Notes: generated by a model not told the origin, from the sequence alone. 64,000 nt of DNA from JANOYY01 sp043720395 (GCA_043720395.1 JAYSSR010000049.1:1-64000), one strand, 5' to 3'. Shown: positions 52,344 through 61,216, counted from the stretch's first letter. Program-made: numbers and translations.

Positions 52344-52362
52344 ACGGAGAACGCTACCCAGG

Positions 52363-52382
52363 AAGTGATCGAACGGTTAATT
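52363..52382. promoter_or_regulatory. Candidate TetR operator
   Basis: GTGATCGAACGGTTAATT; half-site GGTTAATT preceded by TGATCG, the arrangement also seen on the minus strand at 55073-55090 and 43056-43075. It lies 20-39 bp upstream of the deleted SDR and inside the operon after the NTF2 gene. Confidence 0.4.
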
Positions 52383-52399
52383 CGAGCGACCTCAACCGT

Positions 52400-52771
52400 T
52401 CAGTGACCGAGTTCGTTCATGTAGTCCCGGTAGTACGTGAGCTTGCCGTTTCGAGTTCGGTAGACGCCGACGCCGGTGCGCTCGCCCTTGTTCGTGACTG
52501 CCTTCCACTGCGCCCAGGCGGTGTCACCAGCACCGGCGAGCTCCACGAGCGAGAAGCTCGCACCCACCTTTGCCATCTCCACGTTCATCTTCTGCATGAA
52601 CGCGGCGATCGCCGACCCGCCGGTGAACGTGCCGAACACCGGGTCGACGAGCACGGCATCGTCGCTGAAAAGGTCGGCGAGTTTCGAGTAGTCACCCCCG
52701 TCCTGAATTTCCCAGAAGCGGCGGATCGTTTCGTACGCATCGTCGTCTGCGTTGCTGGTGTTGTTGCTCAT
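52400..52771 (-). CDS. NTF2/SnoaL-like protein
   Basis: 123 residues: YETIRRFWEIQDGGDYSKLA, LFSDDAVLVDPVFGTF, AWAQWKAVTNKG and GVGVYRTRNGKLTYYRDY match the SnoaL_2 family. Its ATG overlaps the VOC stop (ATGA). Role in a ring-opening, isomerase or dehydratase step is possible. Confidence 0.8.
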   Translation of the reverse strand: MSNNTSNADDDAYETIRRFWEIQDGGDYSKLADLFSDDAVLVDPVFGTFTGGSAIAAFMQKMNVEMAKVGASFSLVELAGAGDTAWAQWKAVTNKGERTGVGVYRTRNGKLTYYRDYMNELGH

Positions 52772-53334
52772 GCTGATGACCCTTTCGTTGAACTCAGCTC
52801 CCGAACCGGTCGGGAACCGTCCCAGCCGACGGATGCGTCGGCGACCATCGAATAGAAACTGCGCAGCCGTGGAGTTCCCTCGTAGATCTCCACCATGTGC
52901 CCGAGGTCCGCAGTTGCGTCATGAAATGCGAAGCTGACCCCACTGGAGGTCCGTGCGAACAATGCCTCATGCCACCCCCGTGCGGACAGCGCGAGCGAGG
53001 CTGAGTCCAGGTCCTCGACGAAGAATGCGAGGTGATGCAGTCCCGACCCGCCTTGACCAACAACGTCCGCGATTGGCGAAGGTCCGACCGTGTGGTCCTG
53101 TACCAACTCCACCATGACCGACCCCCAATGGCCGTAAGCCGACGAGTGGTCGAACGTCGCCGGAGCCCCCCGGTACCGGACGTCGCGGACCGCAATATGG
53201 CGGCTCGCGAAGAACGGACCCACACCGTGGACGCTGGCCCACAGACTGGCCGCGGCATCGACGTCGGCGACCGCATAGGCGAGCTGTACCGGGGGACCCA
53301 GAACGGCTGCGATCTGACCATCCGATGAACCCAT
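52768..53334 (-). CDS. VOC-family protein
   Basis: 188 residues. VQLAYAVADVDAAASLWASV start, HIAVRDVRYRG, SGLHHLAFFVEDLDSASLA (second-repeat His) and GHMVEIYEG (Glu ligand). VOC fold of the glyoxalase/epimerase type. It is the first gene of a minus-strand operon and is divergent from the SDR at 53464 across a perfect operator-like palindrome. Confidence 0.8.
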   Translation of the reverse strand: MGSSDGQIAAVLGPPVQLAYAVADVDAAASLWASVHGVGPFFASRHIAVRDVRYRGAPATFDHSSAYGHWGSVMVELVQDHTVGPSPIADVVGQGGSGLHHLAFFVEDLDSASLALSARGWHEALFARTSSGVSFAFHDATADLGHMVEIYEGTPRLRSFYSMVADASVGWDGSRPVRELSSTKGSSA

Positions 53335-53381
53335 TGACGCCCCGGCTCCAGAATCCGGGCGAACGACCCGTGTGGCGAAAT

Positions 53382-53399
53382 ACTAACCCGACGGTTAGT
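53382..53399. promoter_or_regulatory. Perfect TetR-type operator palindrome
   Basis: ACTAACCCGACGGTTAGT: 7-bp arms with a 4-bp centre. It lies 48 bp from the VOC start and 65 bp from the SDR start, suiting control of both directions. Best copy of the motif family; the TetR at 54353-54979 is the likely ligand-responsive regulator. Confidence 0.6.
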
Positions 53400-53463
53400 T
53401 TTCGCCCAGGGTCCGTCGCCGACGCCCCCGCAAACGTCGAAAAACCCACTCGGAGACCACCCC

Positions 53464-54270
53464 ATGGAAGAAGCGATCGGTCAGTTGCTGGCGCTCGACG
53501 GGCAGACCGCCGTCGTCACCGGCGGGGCAACGGGTATCGGCGAATCCATCGCCCGCATCCTGGCTGCGGCCGGTGCGGCCGTCATCGTTGGCGATGTTGA
53601 CCTGCCCGGCGCACAACGTGTTGCGGCCGACATCGGCGGGACCGCGCTGGAATTCGACGTGACCAATGCGACGCGATGCGCGTCGATCATTGAGAGTCTG
53701 TCGGCAGCGTCCGGACTGGACATCCTGGTCAACAACGCTGGCACATACCGCGAGGCGGGCAGCATCTTGGACCAGAGCCACGAGTCGTGGCACCGATCGA
53801 TCGACGTCAACCTGGTCAGCATGTTCAACTGCTCGAAGCCTGCCGCTGTGCTGATGGCCGCACAGGAACGAGGGGGCGCGATCGTGAACATCGCATCGGT
53901 CGACGGGGCCCTCCCCTGTCTCGGCACCGGCTATGACACGGCGAAGGCGGGCGTGGTGCATTTCACCCGGAGCCTCGCAGTCGATCTGGCCCCGCACGGG
54001 ATTCGTGTGAACGCGGTGTCGCCGGGCAACGTCCCCGTGCCGACGCTGGACAAGATCCACCGTGGGGAACTGCCGCCCCTGTGGCCGGTGAACTCCTCGA
54101 AGACTGGACTCATGGGTCCGATGATGAGGCAGCGATCCAACAACATCCCGCTCGGCCGGAAGGGCACGCCCGACGAGATCGCCCATGCGGTGCTGTTCCT
54201 GTGCTCGGCCGCTGCCACGTACGTGACGGGTCAGAACCTGACCGTCGATGGAGGCTGGACGCTCGTCTGA
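53464..54270 (+). CDS. SDR oxidoreductase
   Basis: 268 residues: TGGATGIG, GDVDLPG (acidic, NAD-type), NNAG, IVNIASVDGALP with Ser, YDTAKAG (YxxxK) and VTGQNLTVDGG. Divergent from the VOC-led operon. Typical 3-oxoacyl/hydroxysteroid-type dehydrogenase; substrate unknown. Confidence 0.87.
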   Translation: MEEAIGQLLALDGQTAVVTGGATGIGESIARILAAAGAAVIVGDVDLPGAQRVAADIGGTALEFDVTNATRCASIIESLSAASGLDILVNNAGTYREAGSILDQSHESWHRSIDVNLVSMFNCSKPAAVLMAAQERGGAIVNIASVDGALPCLGTGYDTAKAGVVHFTRSLAVDLAPHGIRVNAVSPGNVPVPTLDKIHRGELPPLWPVNSSKTGLMGPMMRQRSNNIPLGRKGTPDEIAHAVLFLCSAAATYVTGQNLTVDGGWTLV

Positions 54271-54306
54271 ACCACGGACTTCGATCCGAGCTTCGTCGAC
54301 CGTGGA

Positions 54307-54339
54307 CGGGGTCAAAATGTTGCGTTCGACACAACATTT
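54307..54339 (+). repeat. Dispersed hairpin repeat, family A, copy 6
   Basis: GGGGTCAAAATGTTGCGTTC then GACACAACATTT; AAATGTTG pairs perfectly with CAACATTT. Compared with copy 2 (AATTGTTG/CAACAATT), both arms changed together, a compensatory pattern. It lies between two converging genes. Confidence 0.7.
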
Positions 54340-54352
54340 CTGCGAGCCGATG

Positions 54353-54979
54353 TCAGCGCGTGGGCCGTGGTGCCGACAGCAGGCGTCCTTCCAGGACCGC
54401 CCGGATCGAGTCGACGGCTCTGCGGTGCACCCGACTGTCACCCGAGGCACCGTCGGTGAGCCCGATCAGGACGATCTGCATAAACGCCAACAGCATCTCT
54501 CGGTCTTTCGGTTGGATCTCGCCGGTCCCCACGCCGTCGTCCACCAGACGCTGCCAGAACGCCCGGCTGCGAGGCGCAATTCCGGCAAGCGCGGGCCGGA
54601 TCTCGTCGTGTCGACCGACGTCGATGCGGACCGCTCCCAGGAACCGGGCCAGCGACGGGTCGTCAATGTCGAGTTGATGAGCTGCTTCGAGGACGGCTTC
54701 AAATCGCCCGATGAACGTGTCCTCGCCTTGTATCGCTGTGTCGAAACGATCGAACACCGTCTCGGTAACTTGGCCGTACACCGCCGTGTAAATTTCGATC
54801 TTGGAATCGAAGTAGTGGTACAGCGCCCCGCTGGTGACGCCTGCCTTCTTCGCAAGGTACCGGTTCGTGGTGACGCCGAAGCCGAGTTCTGCGAACGACT
54901 GACGGGCCACGTCCAAGATTCGGACCAGCGTGGCGGCAGAACTCGAAGCTGGTGGGCGGCCAAGGCGCGCTGGCTTCAT
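54353..54979 (-). CDS. TetR-family regulator
   Basis: 208 residues from ATG 54979 (GTG 54988 is possible). HTH: TTNRYLAKKAGVTSGALYHY after ARQSFAELGFG, a classic TetR DNA-binding domain. The C-terminal region is helical (LEAAHQLDIDDPSLARFLGA). A related half-palindrome lies 94-111 bp upstream. Best candidate to bind the ACTAACC-N4-GGTTAGT family of sites in this part of the window. Confidence 0.88.
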   Translation of the reverse strand: MKPARLGRPPASSSAATLVRILDVARQSFAELGFGVTTNRYLAKKAGVTSGALYHYFDSKIEIYTAVYGQVTETVFDRFDTAIQGEDTFIGRFEAVLEAAHQLDIDDPSLARFLGAVRIDVGRHDEIRPALAGIAPRSRAFWQRLVDDGVGTGEIQPKDREMLLAFMQIVLIGLTDGASGDSRVHRRAVDSIRAVLEGRLLSAPRPTR

Positions 54980-55072
54980 GGCTGGCACAGACCCGAAACG
55001 ATACCGTCGCGCGGGCCCGCCACGACATTCACGGGAGAAACGTGCGTGGCGAAAGCCGGGCCACGCTTGAAA

Positions 55073-55090
55073 ATAACCAGACGATCAATT
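55073..55090. promoter_or_regulatory. Candidate TetR operator upstream of the ACAD operon
   Basis: ATAACCAGACGATCAATT, matching the 52363 site in reverse complement. It sits between the TetR start (54979) and the acyl-CoA dehydrogenase start (55229), which fits autoregulation plus control of the operon. Confidence 0.45.
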
Positions 55091-55133
55091 CGTGCATGCA
55101 GCGTGACATGTGCTCGACTCGCACCACCACCAC

Positions 55134-55193
55134 ACGAACCCCATCTATACGAACCCCATCTATACGAACCCCATCCACACGAACCCCATCCAC
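55134..55193 (+). repeat. 15-bp tandem repeat, four units
   Basis: ACGAACCCCATCTAT twice, then ACGAACCCCATCCAC twice, followed by a partial fifth unit ACGATCC. It lies 36-95 bp upstream of the acyl-CoA dehydrogenase start, in its leader. Confidence 0.75.
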
Positions 55194-55228
55194 ACGATCC
55201 GTCGACAACGTAAGGAAAGACGCCGCCG

Positions 55229-56509
55229 ATGATGCAGCCGACCGTATCTGAGTTCACCGCAGAGGCACGGGCGTGGCTCGAACACAACGCCAAGCGTCGC
55301 CACGACTCCGACGCTCCCAGCAAAGACTCGGCCGACGAATGGGGAGTCGGTGAGTTCAGCGTGGCCGTGTTCCACGCGTTGAGCTTTGCGGAAGAACAGT
55401 CACTGCTGAACGACATCACCTCGTGGCACCGGAAAAAGGCCGAACGGGGCTACCACTCCATCACGGGTTCGCCGGAGTACGGCGGTCTTGGGCTTTCGAA
55501 GGAGTACGCAAGGGCGTTCGCCAAGTTGGAGTCCGAGTACGAGACTCCGACGCGTCACGAGACGTTCAGCGTCACCACAGGTCTCATCGCGCCGACCATT
55601 GCCAAGTTCGGCACACCGGAGCAAAAAGCCAAGTTCGTAGCGATGTTCTTGAAGACCGACGCGCTGTGCTGCCAGCTCTTCAGCGAGCCCGGCGCGGGCA
55701 GCGACCTCGCGTCACTCGCCTGCCGGGCGACACGAGATGGCGACGAGTGGGTCGTCAACGGTCAGAAGGTCTGGAGCTCCGGCGCGCAGTTCTCACAGTG
55801 GGGCGAGCTCATCGCGCGCACCGACCCGGACGTGGCCAAGCACCGCGGACTGACCGCCTTCGTGATTCCGATGGACCTGCCGGGGATCGAGATCCGTCCG
55901 ATCAAGCAGATGAGCGGCGGCTCGTCGTTCAACGAGGTGTTTTTCACCGACGTACGCGTCCGCGACAACCTGCGACTGGGTGACGTCGGCGACGGTTGGA
56001 ACGTGGCGCTCACCACCCTCGGTTTCGAGCGTGACCACTCCGATGGTGGCGGTGGCAGCGGGGGCAGCAGTCGACCTGGCGGCACCTGGGCGAAGTTGCT
56101 GGCTACAGCAAAGGCGCTAGGCCGGATGGGGGAGCCAGCGGTGCGCGACCAACTCGTTCGGCTGTACATCTCGACGCGAATCGAGGGCATGGTGAACCGT
56201 CGCGCCGCAGATCTCCGCGCAGCGGGCGTACCTGCGGGGCCCGAAGGGTCGCTGGGCAAGCTCATTTGGACCGAGGGCATGAACCGGATGTCCGATGCTG
56301 TGACCACCGTGCTCGGGCCGCGGCTTATCGCCGACACCGGCGAGTGGGGCATGTACGGCTGGGGCGAGCATGTGCTGGGCGCGCCCGGCTACCGCATCGC
56401 CGGTGGGTCCGACGAAGTGCAGCGCAACATCATCGGCGAACGGGTGCTGGGCCTCCCCGCCGAACCGCGGGTCGACAAGAACCTGTCGTGGAAGAACACA
56501 GCTCGCTGA
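55229..56509 (+). CDS. Acyl-CoA dehydrogenase
   Basis: 426 residues; SEPGAGSDLASLACRATRDG, QKVWSSGAQFSQWGELIART and the C-terminal PGYRIAGGSDEVQRNIIGER with the FAD-binding and catalytic-helix pattern. These are ACAD hallmarks. An N-terminal helical domain with KRRHDSDAPS precedes it. Likely oxidises a branched or cyclic acyl-CoA. First gene of the plus-strand operon that continues with SDR, ThuA and the 2-oxoacid dehydrogenase genes. Confidence 0.9.
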   Translation: MMQPTVSEFTAEARAWLEHNAKRRHDSDAPSKDSADEWGVGEFSVAVFHALSFAEEQSLLNDITSWHRKKAERGYHSITGSPEYGGLGLSKEYARAFAKLESEYETPTRHETFSVTTGLIAPTIAKFGTPEQKAKFVAMFLKTDALCCQLFSEPGAGSDLASLACRATRDGDEWVVNGQKVWSSGAQFSQWGELIARTDPDVAKHRGLTAFVIPMDLPGIEIRPIKQMSGGSSFNEVFFTDVRVRDNLRLGDVGDGWNVALTTLGFERDHSDGGGGSGGSSRPGGTWAKLLATAKALGRMGEPAVRDQLVRLYISTRIEGMVNRRAADLRAAGVPAGPEGSLGKLIWTEGMNRMSDAVTTVLGPRLIADTGEWGMYGWGEHVLGAPGYRIAGGSDEVQRNIIGERVLGLPAEPRVDKNLSWKNTAR

Positions 56510-56560
56510 AGCGTCGGGCCCGGCCTCCCCGTATTGCGGGCGTGGGCCGTCTAATGATGA

Positions 56561-56578
56561 ACTAACTGCCTGGTTACT
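56561..56578. promoter_or_regulatory. Candidate TetR operator upstream of the SDR
   Basis: ACTAACTGCCTGGTTACT: same layout as 53382 with two arm mismatches, 28 bp before the SDR start at 56607. Confidence 0.45.
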
Positions 56579-56606
56579 TTCCGACCAGCTTCGAAGGGGA
56601 ACGCTC

Positions 56607-57362
56607 ATGGATCTCGGACTCGCCGGCAAACGCGCACTCATCACGGGTGCCACCAAGGGCATCGGACGCGCGCTAGCCGAAACACTGCTCGCCGAGGGGG
56701 CGTCCGTGGCCATTTGTGCGCGAACTGCTGCAGACGTCGATGCAGCCGTCGCCGAATTGTCGGCCAAAGGCAAGGCAGTGGGAGGCGTCGTCGACGCGGC
56801 CGACGGTGACTCGCTCCGCGCTTGGGTGGCGAGCTCGGCCGAGCAGCTCGGCGGCATCGACATCTACATCCACAACACCTCCGGCAAGCCAGCCCGCAAG
56901 CTCGAAGCGTGGAAGAACAACTTCGATATCGATCTGATGGCCCTGCTCCACGGCACCGAGGCCGCCACACCGTTCCTGGCGGCGAACGGCGGCTCGATCG
57001 TCAGCATCGGCACCACCGCGACGTCCGAGCACTTCGCCAGCGGCAGCGGCAGCTACAGTGCCTTCAAGGCAGCAGTCACGAACTGGACGCTCGGCCAGGC
57101 GCAGGTTCTCGGCACCAAGGGCATCCGCTGCAACGTCGTATCACCCGGACCGATCTTCATCGAGGGTGGCGACTGGGACCGCATCAAGGGCGGCATGCCG
57201 CCGTTCTTCGAGGCGACCGAGAAGGGCCATCCGGGTGGCGCTCTCGGTGTCGCGCAGGACGTTGCCGACGCCGTGGCCTTCCTGGTCAGTAGTCGGGCGA
57301 AGCACATCAACGGGGTCAACCTCACCGTCGACGGCGGCTTCCTCAAGCGCGTCAATTACTAA
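56607..57362 (+). CDS. SDR oxidoreductase
   Basis: 251 residues from ATG 56607. TGATKGIG and CARTAAD; the NNAG motif reads HNTSG, and the catalytic region is SIVSIGTTATSEHF with YSAFKAA (YxxxK). C-terminal VNLTVDGGFL. The NTSG variant and the missing NNAG occur in atypical SDRs with gluconate- or ketoreductase-like roles. Six bp separate it from the ThuA gene. Confidence 0.85.
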   Translation: MDLGLAGKRALITGATKGIGRALAETLLAEGASVAICARTAADVDAAVAELSAKGKAVGGVVDAADGDSLRAWVASSAEQLGGIDIYIHNTSGKPARKLEAWKNNFDIDLMALLHGTEAATPFLAANGGSIVSIGTTATSEHFASGSGSYSAFKAAVTNWTLGQAQVLGTKGIRCNVVSPGPIFIEGGDWDRIKGGMPPFFEATEKGHPGGALGVAQDVADAVAFLVSSRAKHINGVNLTVDGGFLKRVNY

Positions 57363-57368
57363 GCACAC

Positions 57369-58133
57369 ATGTCAGATCGCATCGACGCCTACCTCGTGGC
57401 CGGAGGGAAGTGGCACGACGTCGATTTCGCCAGGCTTGAGCTGTTGAAGCTCTTGGCCGAACATCCGACGCTGCGCGTGCGGGTCGCGGCCGACTACGAG
57501 GACGCCGCAGCCATTGCAGCATCGTCGTCGCTCATCAGCTACACGTGCGACGTGAGGCCCAGCGAGCATGCCCAGCATGCCATCCGCAGCTGGGTCGATG
57601 GCGGCGGAAGATGGGTCGCATTGCACGGAACCAACGCGGCACTCGATCTGCCACGACCCAACGGCGTTGAATCACCGCGCTGCTTCCCGCACTGGGCCGA
57701 GACGCTTGGCAGCCAGTTCGTAGCCCACCCGCCGATCATGCCGTACGAAGTCAGCGTGGCCGACCCGTCACACTGGCTGGTCCAGGGCATCGAGCCGTTC
57801 ACGACCGATGACGAGCTGTACCTCAGCGAATACCACCAGCGAGATCAGCTGCACCCGTTGTTGCACACGCAATGGAGCGGCGACGCCAGAGGCTTCGCCG
57901 AGGGTGATTGGTCCGTTGCCACCCGTGGTACCGATGACCATCTGGTCATGTACCTACGTTCGCTCGGTACGGGCGCGGTGCTCTACAACACGCTGGGCCA
58001 CTGCCGCGGTCACTACGACATGGCACCGATGGTGCCGTACTACCCGAAGATCGAACGCGGGTCTTGGGAACAACCGCAGTATTACGAGCTTCTGCGCCGC
58101 AGCATTCGCTGGGCCATTGGCGCAACCGAGTAA
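57369..58133 (+). CDS. ThuA-like domain protein
   Basis: 254 residues with the ThuA class I glutamine-amidotransferase-like fold: YLVAGGKWHDVDFARLEL, GGGRWVALHGTNAALD, EYHQRDQLHPLLH, and VATRGTDDHLVMYLRSLGTG then LYNTLGHC. Family members are linked to trehalose or sugar metabolism, with unclear chemistry. Its presence inside an acyl-CoA/2-oxoacid dehydrogenase operon is unusual. Confidence 0.8.
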   Translation: MSDRIDAYLVAGGKWHDVDFARLELLKLLAEHPTLRVRVAADYEDAAAIAASSSLISYTCDVRPSEHAQHAIRSWVDGGGRWVALHGTNAALDLPRPNGVESPRCFPHWAETLGSQFVAHPPIMPYEVSVADPSHWLVQGIEPFTTDDELYLSEYHQRDQLHPLLHTQWSGDARGFAEGDWSVATRGTDDHLVMYLRSLGTGAVLYNTLGHCRGHYDMAPMVPYYPKIERGSWEQPQYYELLRRSIRWAIGATE

Positions 58134-58155
58134 CCCAACAAGACCAAGGAACCTG

Positions 58156-59139
58156 ATGGAACCCACTCCCGACGTCCTGCGTGATCTTCATCGCCGGATG
58201 GTGCGCATCCGACTGTTCGAAGAGGCAGCCGGCAAGCTCGCCGCGGCAGCGAAGCTCCCCGGCTTCCTTCACCTCTACGTAGGCGAAGAGGCAGTGGCTG
58301 CTGGCGTCTGTGTGAACCTCACCGACGCCGACTCGATAACCTCCACCCACCGCGGCCACGGCCACCTCGTGGCGAAGGGTGGTCAGTTCCGTCCGATGAT
58401 GGCGGAGCTGATGGCGAAGTCCACGGGCTACTGCAACGGCAAGGGCGGGTCCATGCACATCAGCTCGCTGGAGCTCGGCATGCTCGGCGCGAACGGCATC
58501 GTCGGGGCCGGCTCCCCGATTGCCGTTGGCGCGGCGTTCACGCACAAGTATCGCGACGACGGCAACGTCGCCGTAGCCTTCTTCGGCGACGGTGCCACCA
58601 ACATCGGTGCCTTCCATGAGGCCGCCAACATGGCGTGCGCGTTGAAGCTGCCGATCGTGTTCGCCTGCGAGAACAACGAGTACGGCGAGTTCACCCGCCG
58701 CGACCAGACCATGGCCATCACCGACATCGTCGACCGGGCACAGGGATACGGCATGCCCGGCGTGATCGTCGACGGCATGGACGCGGTCGCCGTGCACGAG
58801 GCAGCGTCGGAAGCCATCGCCTACGCACGGGCGGGCAAGGGTCCGACGCTGATCGAGGCGAAGACCTACCGCTTCTACAACCATCACGGCGTGCAGAACC
58901 TCGGACTGAAGTACCGGCCCGACTCGGAAGTTGAGGTGTGGAAACAACGCGATCCCATCTTCACCTTCGAGGCAAAGCTTGAGGAACTCGGCGTGCTCAC
59001 CGCGGATCAACGCGAGGCGTTGTGGGCCGAACTACGCGCCGACATCGCCGATGCGATCGCCTTCGCCGAGGACAGCCCATTCCCGGAACGCGACCAACTC
59101 CTCGAAGACGTCTACACCCCCATGGCGGTCGCCCGATGA
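58156..59139 (+). CDS. 2-oxoacid/acetoin dehydrogenase E1, alpha subunit
   Basis: 327 residues from ATG 58156. Thiamine-diphosphate motif GDGATNIGAFHEAANMAC then NNEYGEFT, the usual HRGHGHLVAKGG and GKGGSMH signatures. Length and CNGKGGSMHI match acetoin- and pyruvate-type E1 alpha. Its stop overlaps the E1 beta start (ATGA). It decarboxylates or cleaves a 2-oxo compound with thiamine diphosphate. Confidence 0.9.
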   Translation: MEPTPDVLRDLHRRMVRIRLFEEAAGKLAAAAKLPGFLHLYVGEEAVAAGVCVNLTDADSITSTHRGHGHLVAKGGQFRPMMAELMAKSTGYCNGKGGSMHISSLELGMLGANGIVGAGSPIAVGAAFTHKYRDDGNVAVAFFGDGATNIGAFHEAANMACALKLPIVFACENNEYGEFTRRDQTMAITDIVDRAQGYGMPGVIVDGMDAVAVHEAASEAIAYARAGKGPTLIEAKTYRFYNHHGVQNLGLKYRPDSEVEVWKQRDPIFTFEAKLEELGVLTADQREALWAELRADIADAIAFAEDSPFPERDQLLEDVYTPMAVAR

Positions 59140-60137
59140 GCGAGGAACGTTCCCTGTCGTACGTGATGGCGTTCAACGAAGCCGTCCGACAAAGTATGCG
59201 CGCAGACGAAGACATCTTCTGTGCGGGCGAAGACATCGGTGCCTTCGGCGGCGTGTTTGGCACCTACGGTGGACTGCAGAAGGAATTCGGTGAGCGGCGC
59301 GTCGTCGACACACCCATAAGTGAGCAGGCCATCGTGGGCCTCGGCATCGGAAGTTCGGTCACCGGCCTGCGTCCCATCGTTGATCTGATGTTCATGGACT
59401 TCATCTGTGTCGCCATGGACCAGATCGTGAACCAGGCCGCGAAGCTGAAGTACATGTTCGGCGGAAAGGCCACCGTCCCGCTCACGATTACGACGGCGGG
59501 CGGTGCCGGGCTGTCCGCTGCGGCGCAGCACAGCCAGAGCCTTGAGGCGATCCTCTGCCACATCCCCGGATTGAAGGTGGTGTACCCGTCGAACCCGTAT
59601 GACATGAAGGGCCTGATGGTGTCGTGCATCCGCGAGGACAACCCCACGGTGATGGTGAAGCACAAGCGACTCCTGGGCATGTCCGGCCCGGTGCCCGAAG
59701 ACCTCTACGCCATCCCGCTGGGCCAGGCCAACATCCTGCGCCCGGGCAAGGACGTCACCGTTGTGGCCTGGGGTCGCATGGCGAACGAGTCACTGGCCGC
59801 CGCATCGAAGTTGGCAGATGAGGGCATTGACTGCGAGGTCATCGATCCCCGCACGCTTCAACCGTTCGACACCACAATGGTGGTCAACTCAGCCCGGAAG
59901 ACCAACCGCGTCATCGTGGTGCACGAGGCCGTGCGCTTCGGCGGGCTCGGTGCAGAGATCGCTGCGCAGGTGCAGGAGGAGGCGTTCGACTATCTCGACG
60001 CGCCCGTCGCCCGCATCGGCGCGCCGTTCTCGCCCGTGCCGTTCAGCCCTGCGCTGGAACAGCACTACGTGCCCGATGCGAAGAGCATCGCAGCGGGGAT
60101 CCGAGAGGTGCTCGGCCGTCGGGCACCCGGCAGCTGA
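59136..60137 (+). CDS. 2-oxoacid/acetoin dehydrogenase E1, beta subunit
   Basis: 333 residues from ATG 59136. GEDIGAFGGVFGTYGGLQ, TPISEQAIVGLGIGS, AAQHSQSLEAILCHIPGLK, VDPRTLQP-like region and HEAVRFGG. A complete transketolase-like beta subunit. With E1 alpha it makes a heterotetramer. The order alpha, beta, AcoX, E2 follows acetoin-type clusters. Confidence 0.9.
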   Translation: MSEERSLSYVMAFNEAVRQSMRADEDIFCAGEDIGAFGGVFGTYGGLQKEFGERRVVDTPISEQAIVGLGIGSSVTGLRPIVDLMFMDFICVAMDQIVNQAAKLKYMFGGKATVPLTITTAGGAGLSAAAQHSQSLEAILCHIPGLKVVYPSNPYDMKGLMVSCIREDNPTVMVKHKRLLGMSGPVPEDLYAIPLGQANILRPGKDVTVVAWGRMANESLAAASKLADEGIDCEVIDPRTLQPFDTTMVVNSARKTNRVIVVHEAVRFGGLGAEIAAQVQEEAFDYLDAPVARIGAPFSPVPFSPALEQHYVPDAKSIAAGIREVLGRRAPGS

Positions 60138-60183
60138 CTTGCGTGTCATGCACGACCGAATTGGGTCACGAGTGGGCTACTGA

Positions 60184-61197
60184 GTGGGCACCGTCGGCGT
60201 CATTGCCAATCCCGCAGCGGGCAAGGACATCCGTCGACTCGTCGCGCACGCGTCGCCAACGTCCGATGCCGCGAAGATGGGCGTCGTCCGGCGCGCCGTG
60301 CTCGGGGCCATTGATGCCGGTGCGACCCGGATCCTTGTGGCACCCGACCGCCACAATCTGTCGACTCGCGCCGTCGAGGGGCTCGATCTCTCGGCCTCGT
60401 TTTCGGACGTGGTCACGGTCGAGATCCTCGATGAACCGGCTCACGGATGGTCCGGGGACACAGTGGCAATGTCGACCCGGATGGCCAAGGAGGGCGTCGA
60501 CGCGGTCATTGTGCTCGGTGGCGACGGCACACAACGCGACGCCGCAAAGGGGTGGCTGGACCTTCCGTTGGTGGCCATCTCGACGGGCACCAACAACGTG
60601 TTTCCACGTTCCGTCGACGCCACGCTGGCGGGACTCGCCGCCGGCCTCGTTGCCGTCGGGGTGGTCGCTCTCGACGACGTTTCCTACCGGGCCAAGGTCG
60701 CCCATGTCAGCTTCAGCGACGGGTCGAACGACGACCTGGCATTGGTCGACCTCGCACTCATGGATGGGCATTTCACCGGGTCTCGTGCCGTCTGGGATCC
60801 CGGACTACTACGCGCGCTTATTGCCTGCATAGCGGAGCCGGCGGCCGTCGGCCTGTCCTCCATCGCGGGTCTCTTGATGCCGGTCGACCGCCGGTCCGCG
60901 GGTGGCGTCCATGTGGAGTTCGGTGGTCCTCATTGCGTGCGCGCCCCGCTCGCACCCGGCATGTTCGTCGACGTCCCCTATTTATCAGTAAGCGCACTTA
61001 CGGTTGGTTCGGCGGTCGAGCTGCACGGCCCCGGCGTGCTCTCCTTCGACGGCGAGCGCGACAGGGTCTTGGCACCCGGAGCCACGGCCACCGTGCAGAT
61101 TCGCACAGACGGACCCAGCGTCATCGACGTCGACGCCACCATCGCGGCAGCGGTCCGCGCCCGACATTTCAATCGTCCAGACGGCGCTTCGCGCTGA
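60184..61197 (+). CDS. acoX: AcoX-like protein (ATP-NAD kinase-fold)
   Basis: 337 residues from GTG 60184. NAD-kinase-like motif VLGGDGTQRD, GVIANPAAGKD and TGTNNVF. This is the AcoX family, found with acetoin dehydrogenase genes, with undetermined function. It lies between E1 beta and E2. The C-terminal half has GVHVEFGGPHCVRAPL and a final beta-sheet. Confidence 0.8.
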   Translation: MGTVGVIANPAAGKDIRRLVAHASPTSDAAKMGVVRRAVLGAIDAGATRILVAPDRHNLSTRAVEGLDLSASFSDVVTVEILDEPAHGWSGDTVAMSTRMAKEGVDAVIVLGGDGTQRDAAKGWLDLPLVAISTGTNNVFPRSVDATLAGLAAGLVAVGVVALDDVSYRAKVAHVSFSDGSNDDLALVDLALMDGHFTGSRAVWDPGLLRALIACIAEPAAVGLSSIAGLLMPVDRRSAGGVHVEFGGPHCVRAPLAPGMFVDVPYLSVSALTVGSAVELHGPGVLSFDGERDRVLAPGATATVQIRTDGPSVIDVDATIAAAVRARHFNRPDGASR

Positions 61198-61216
61198 CGA
61201 TCTCAGGAGTCCACTG

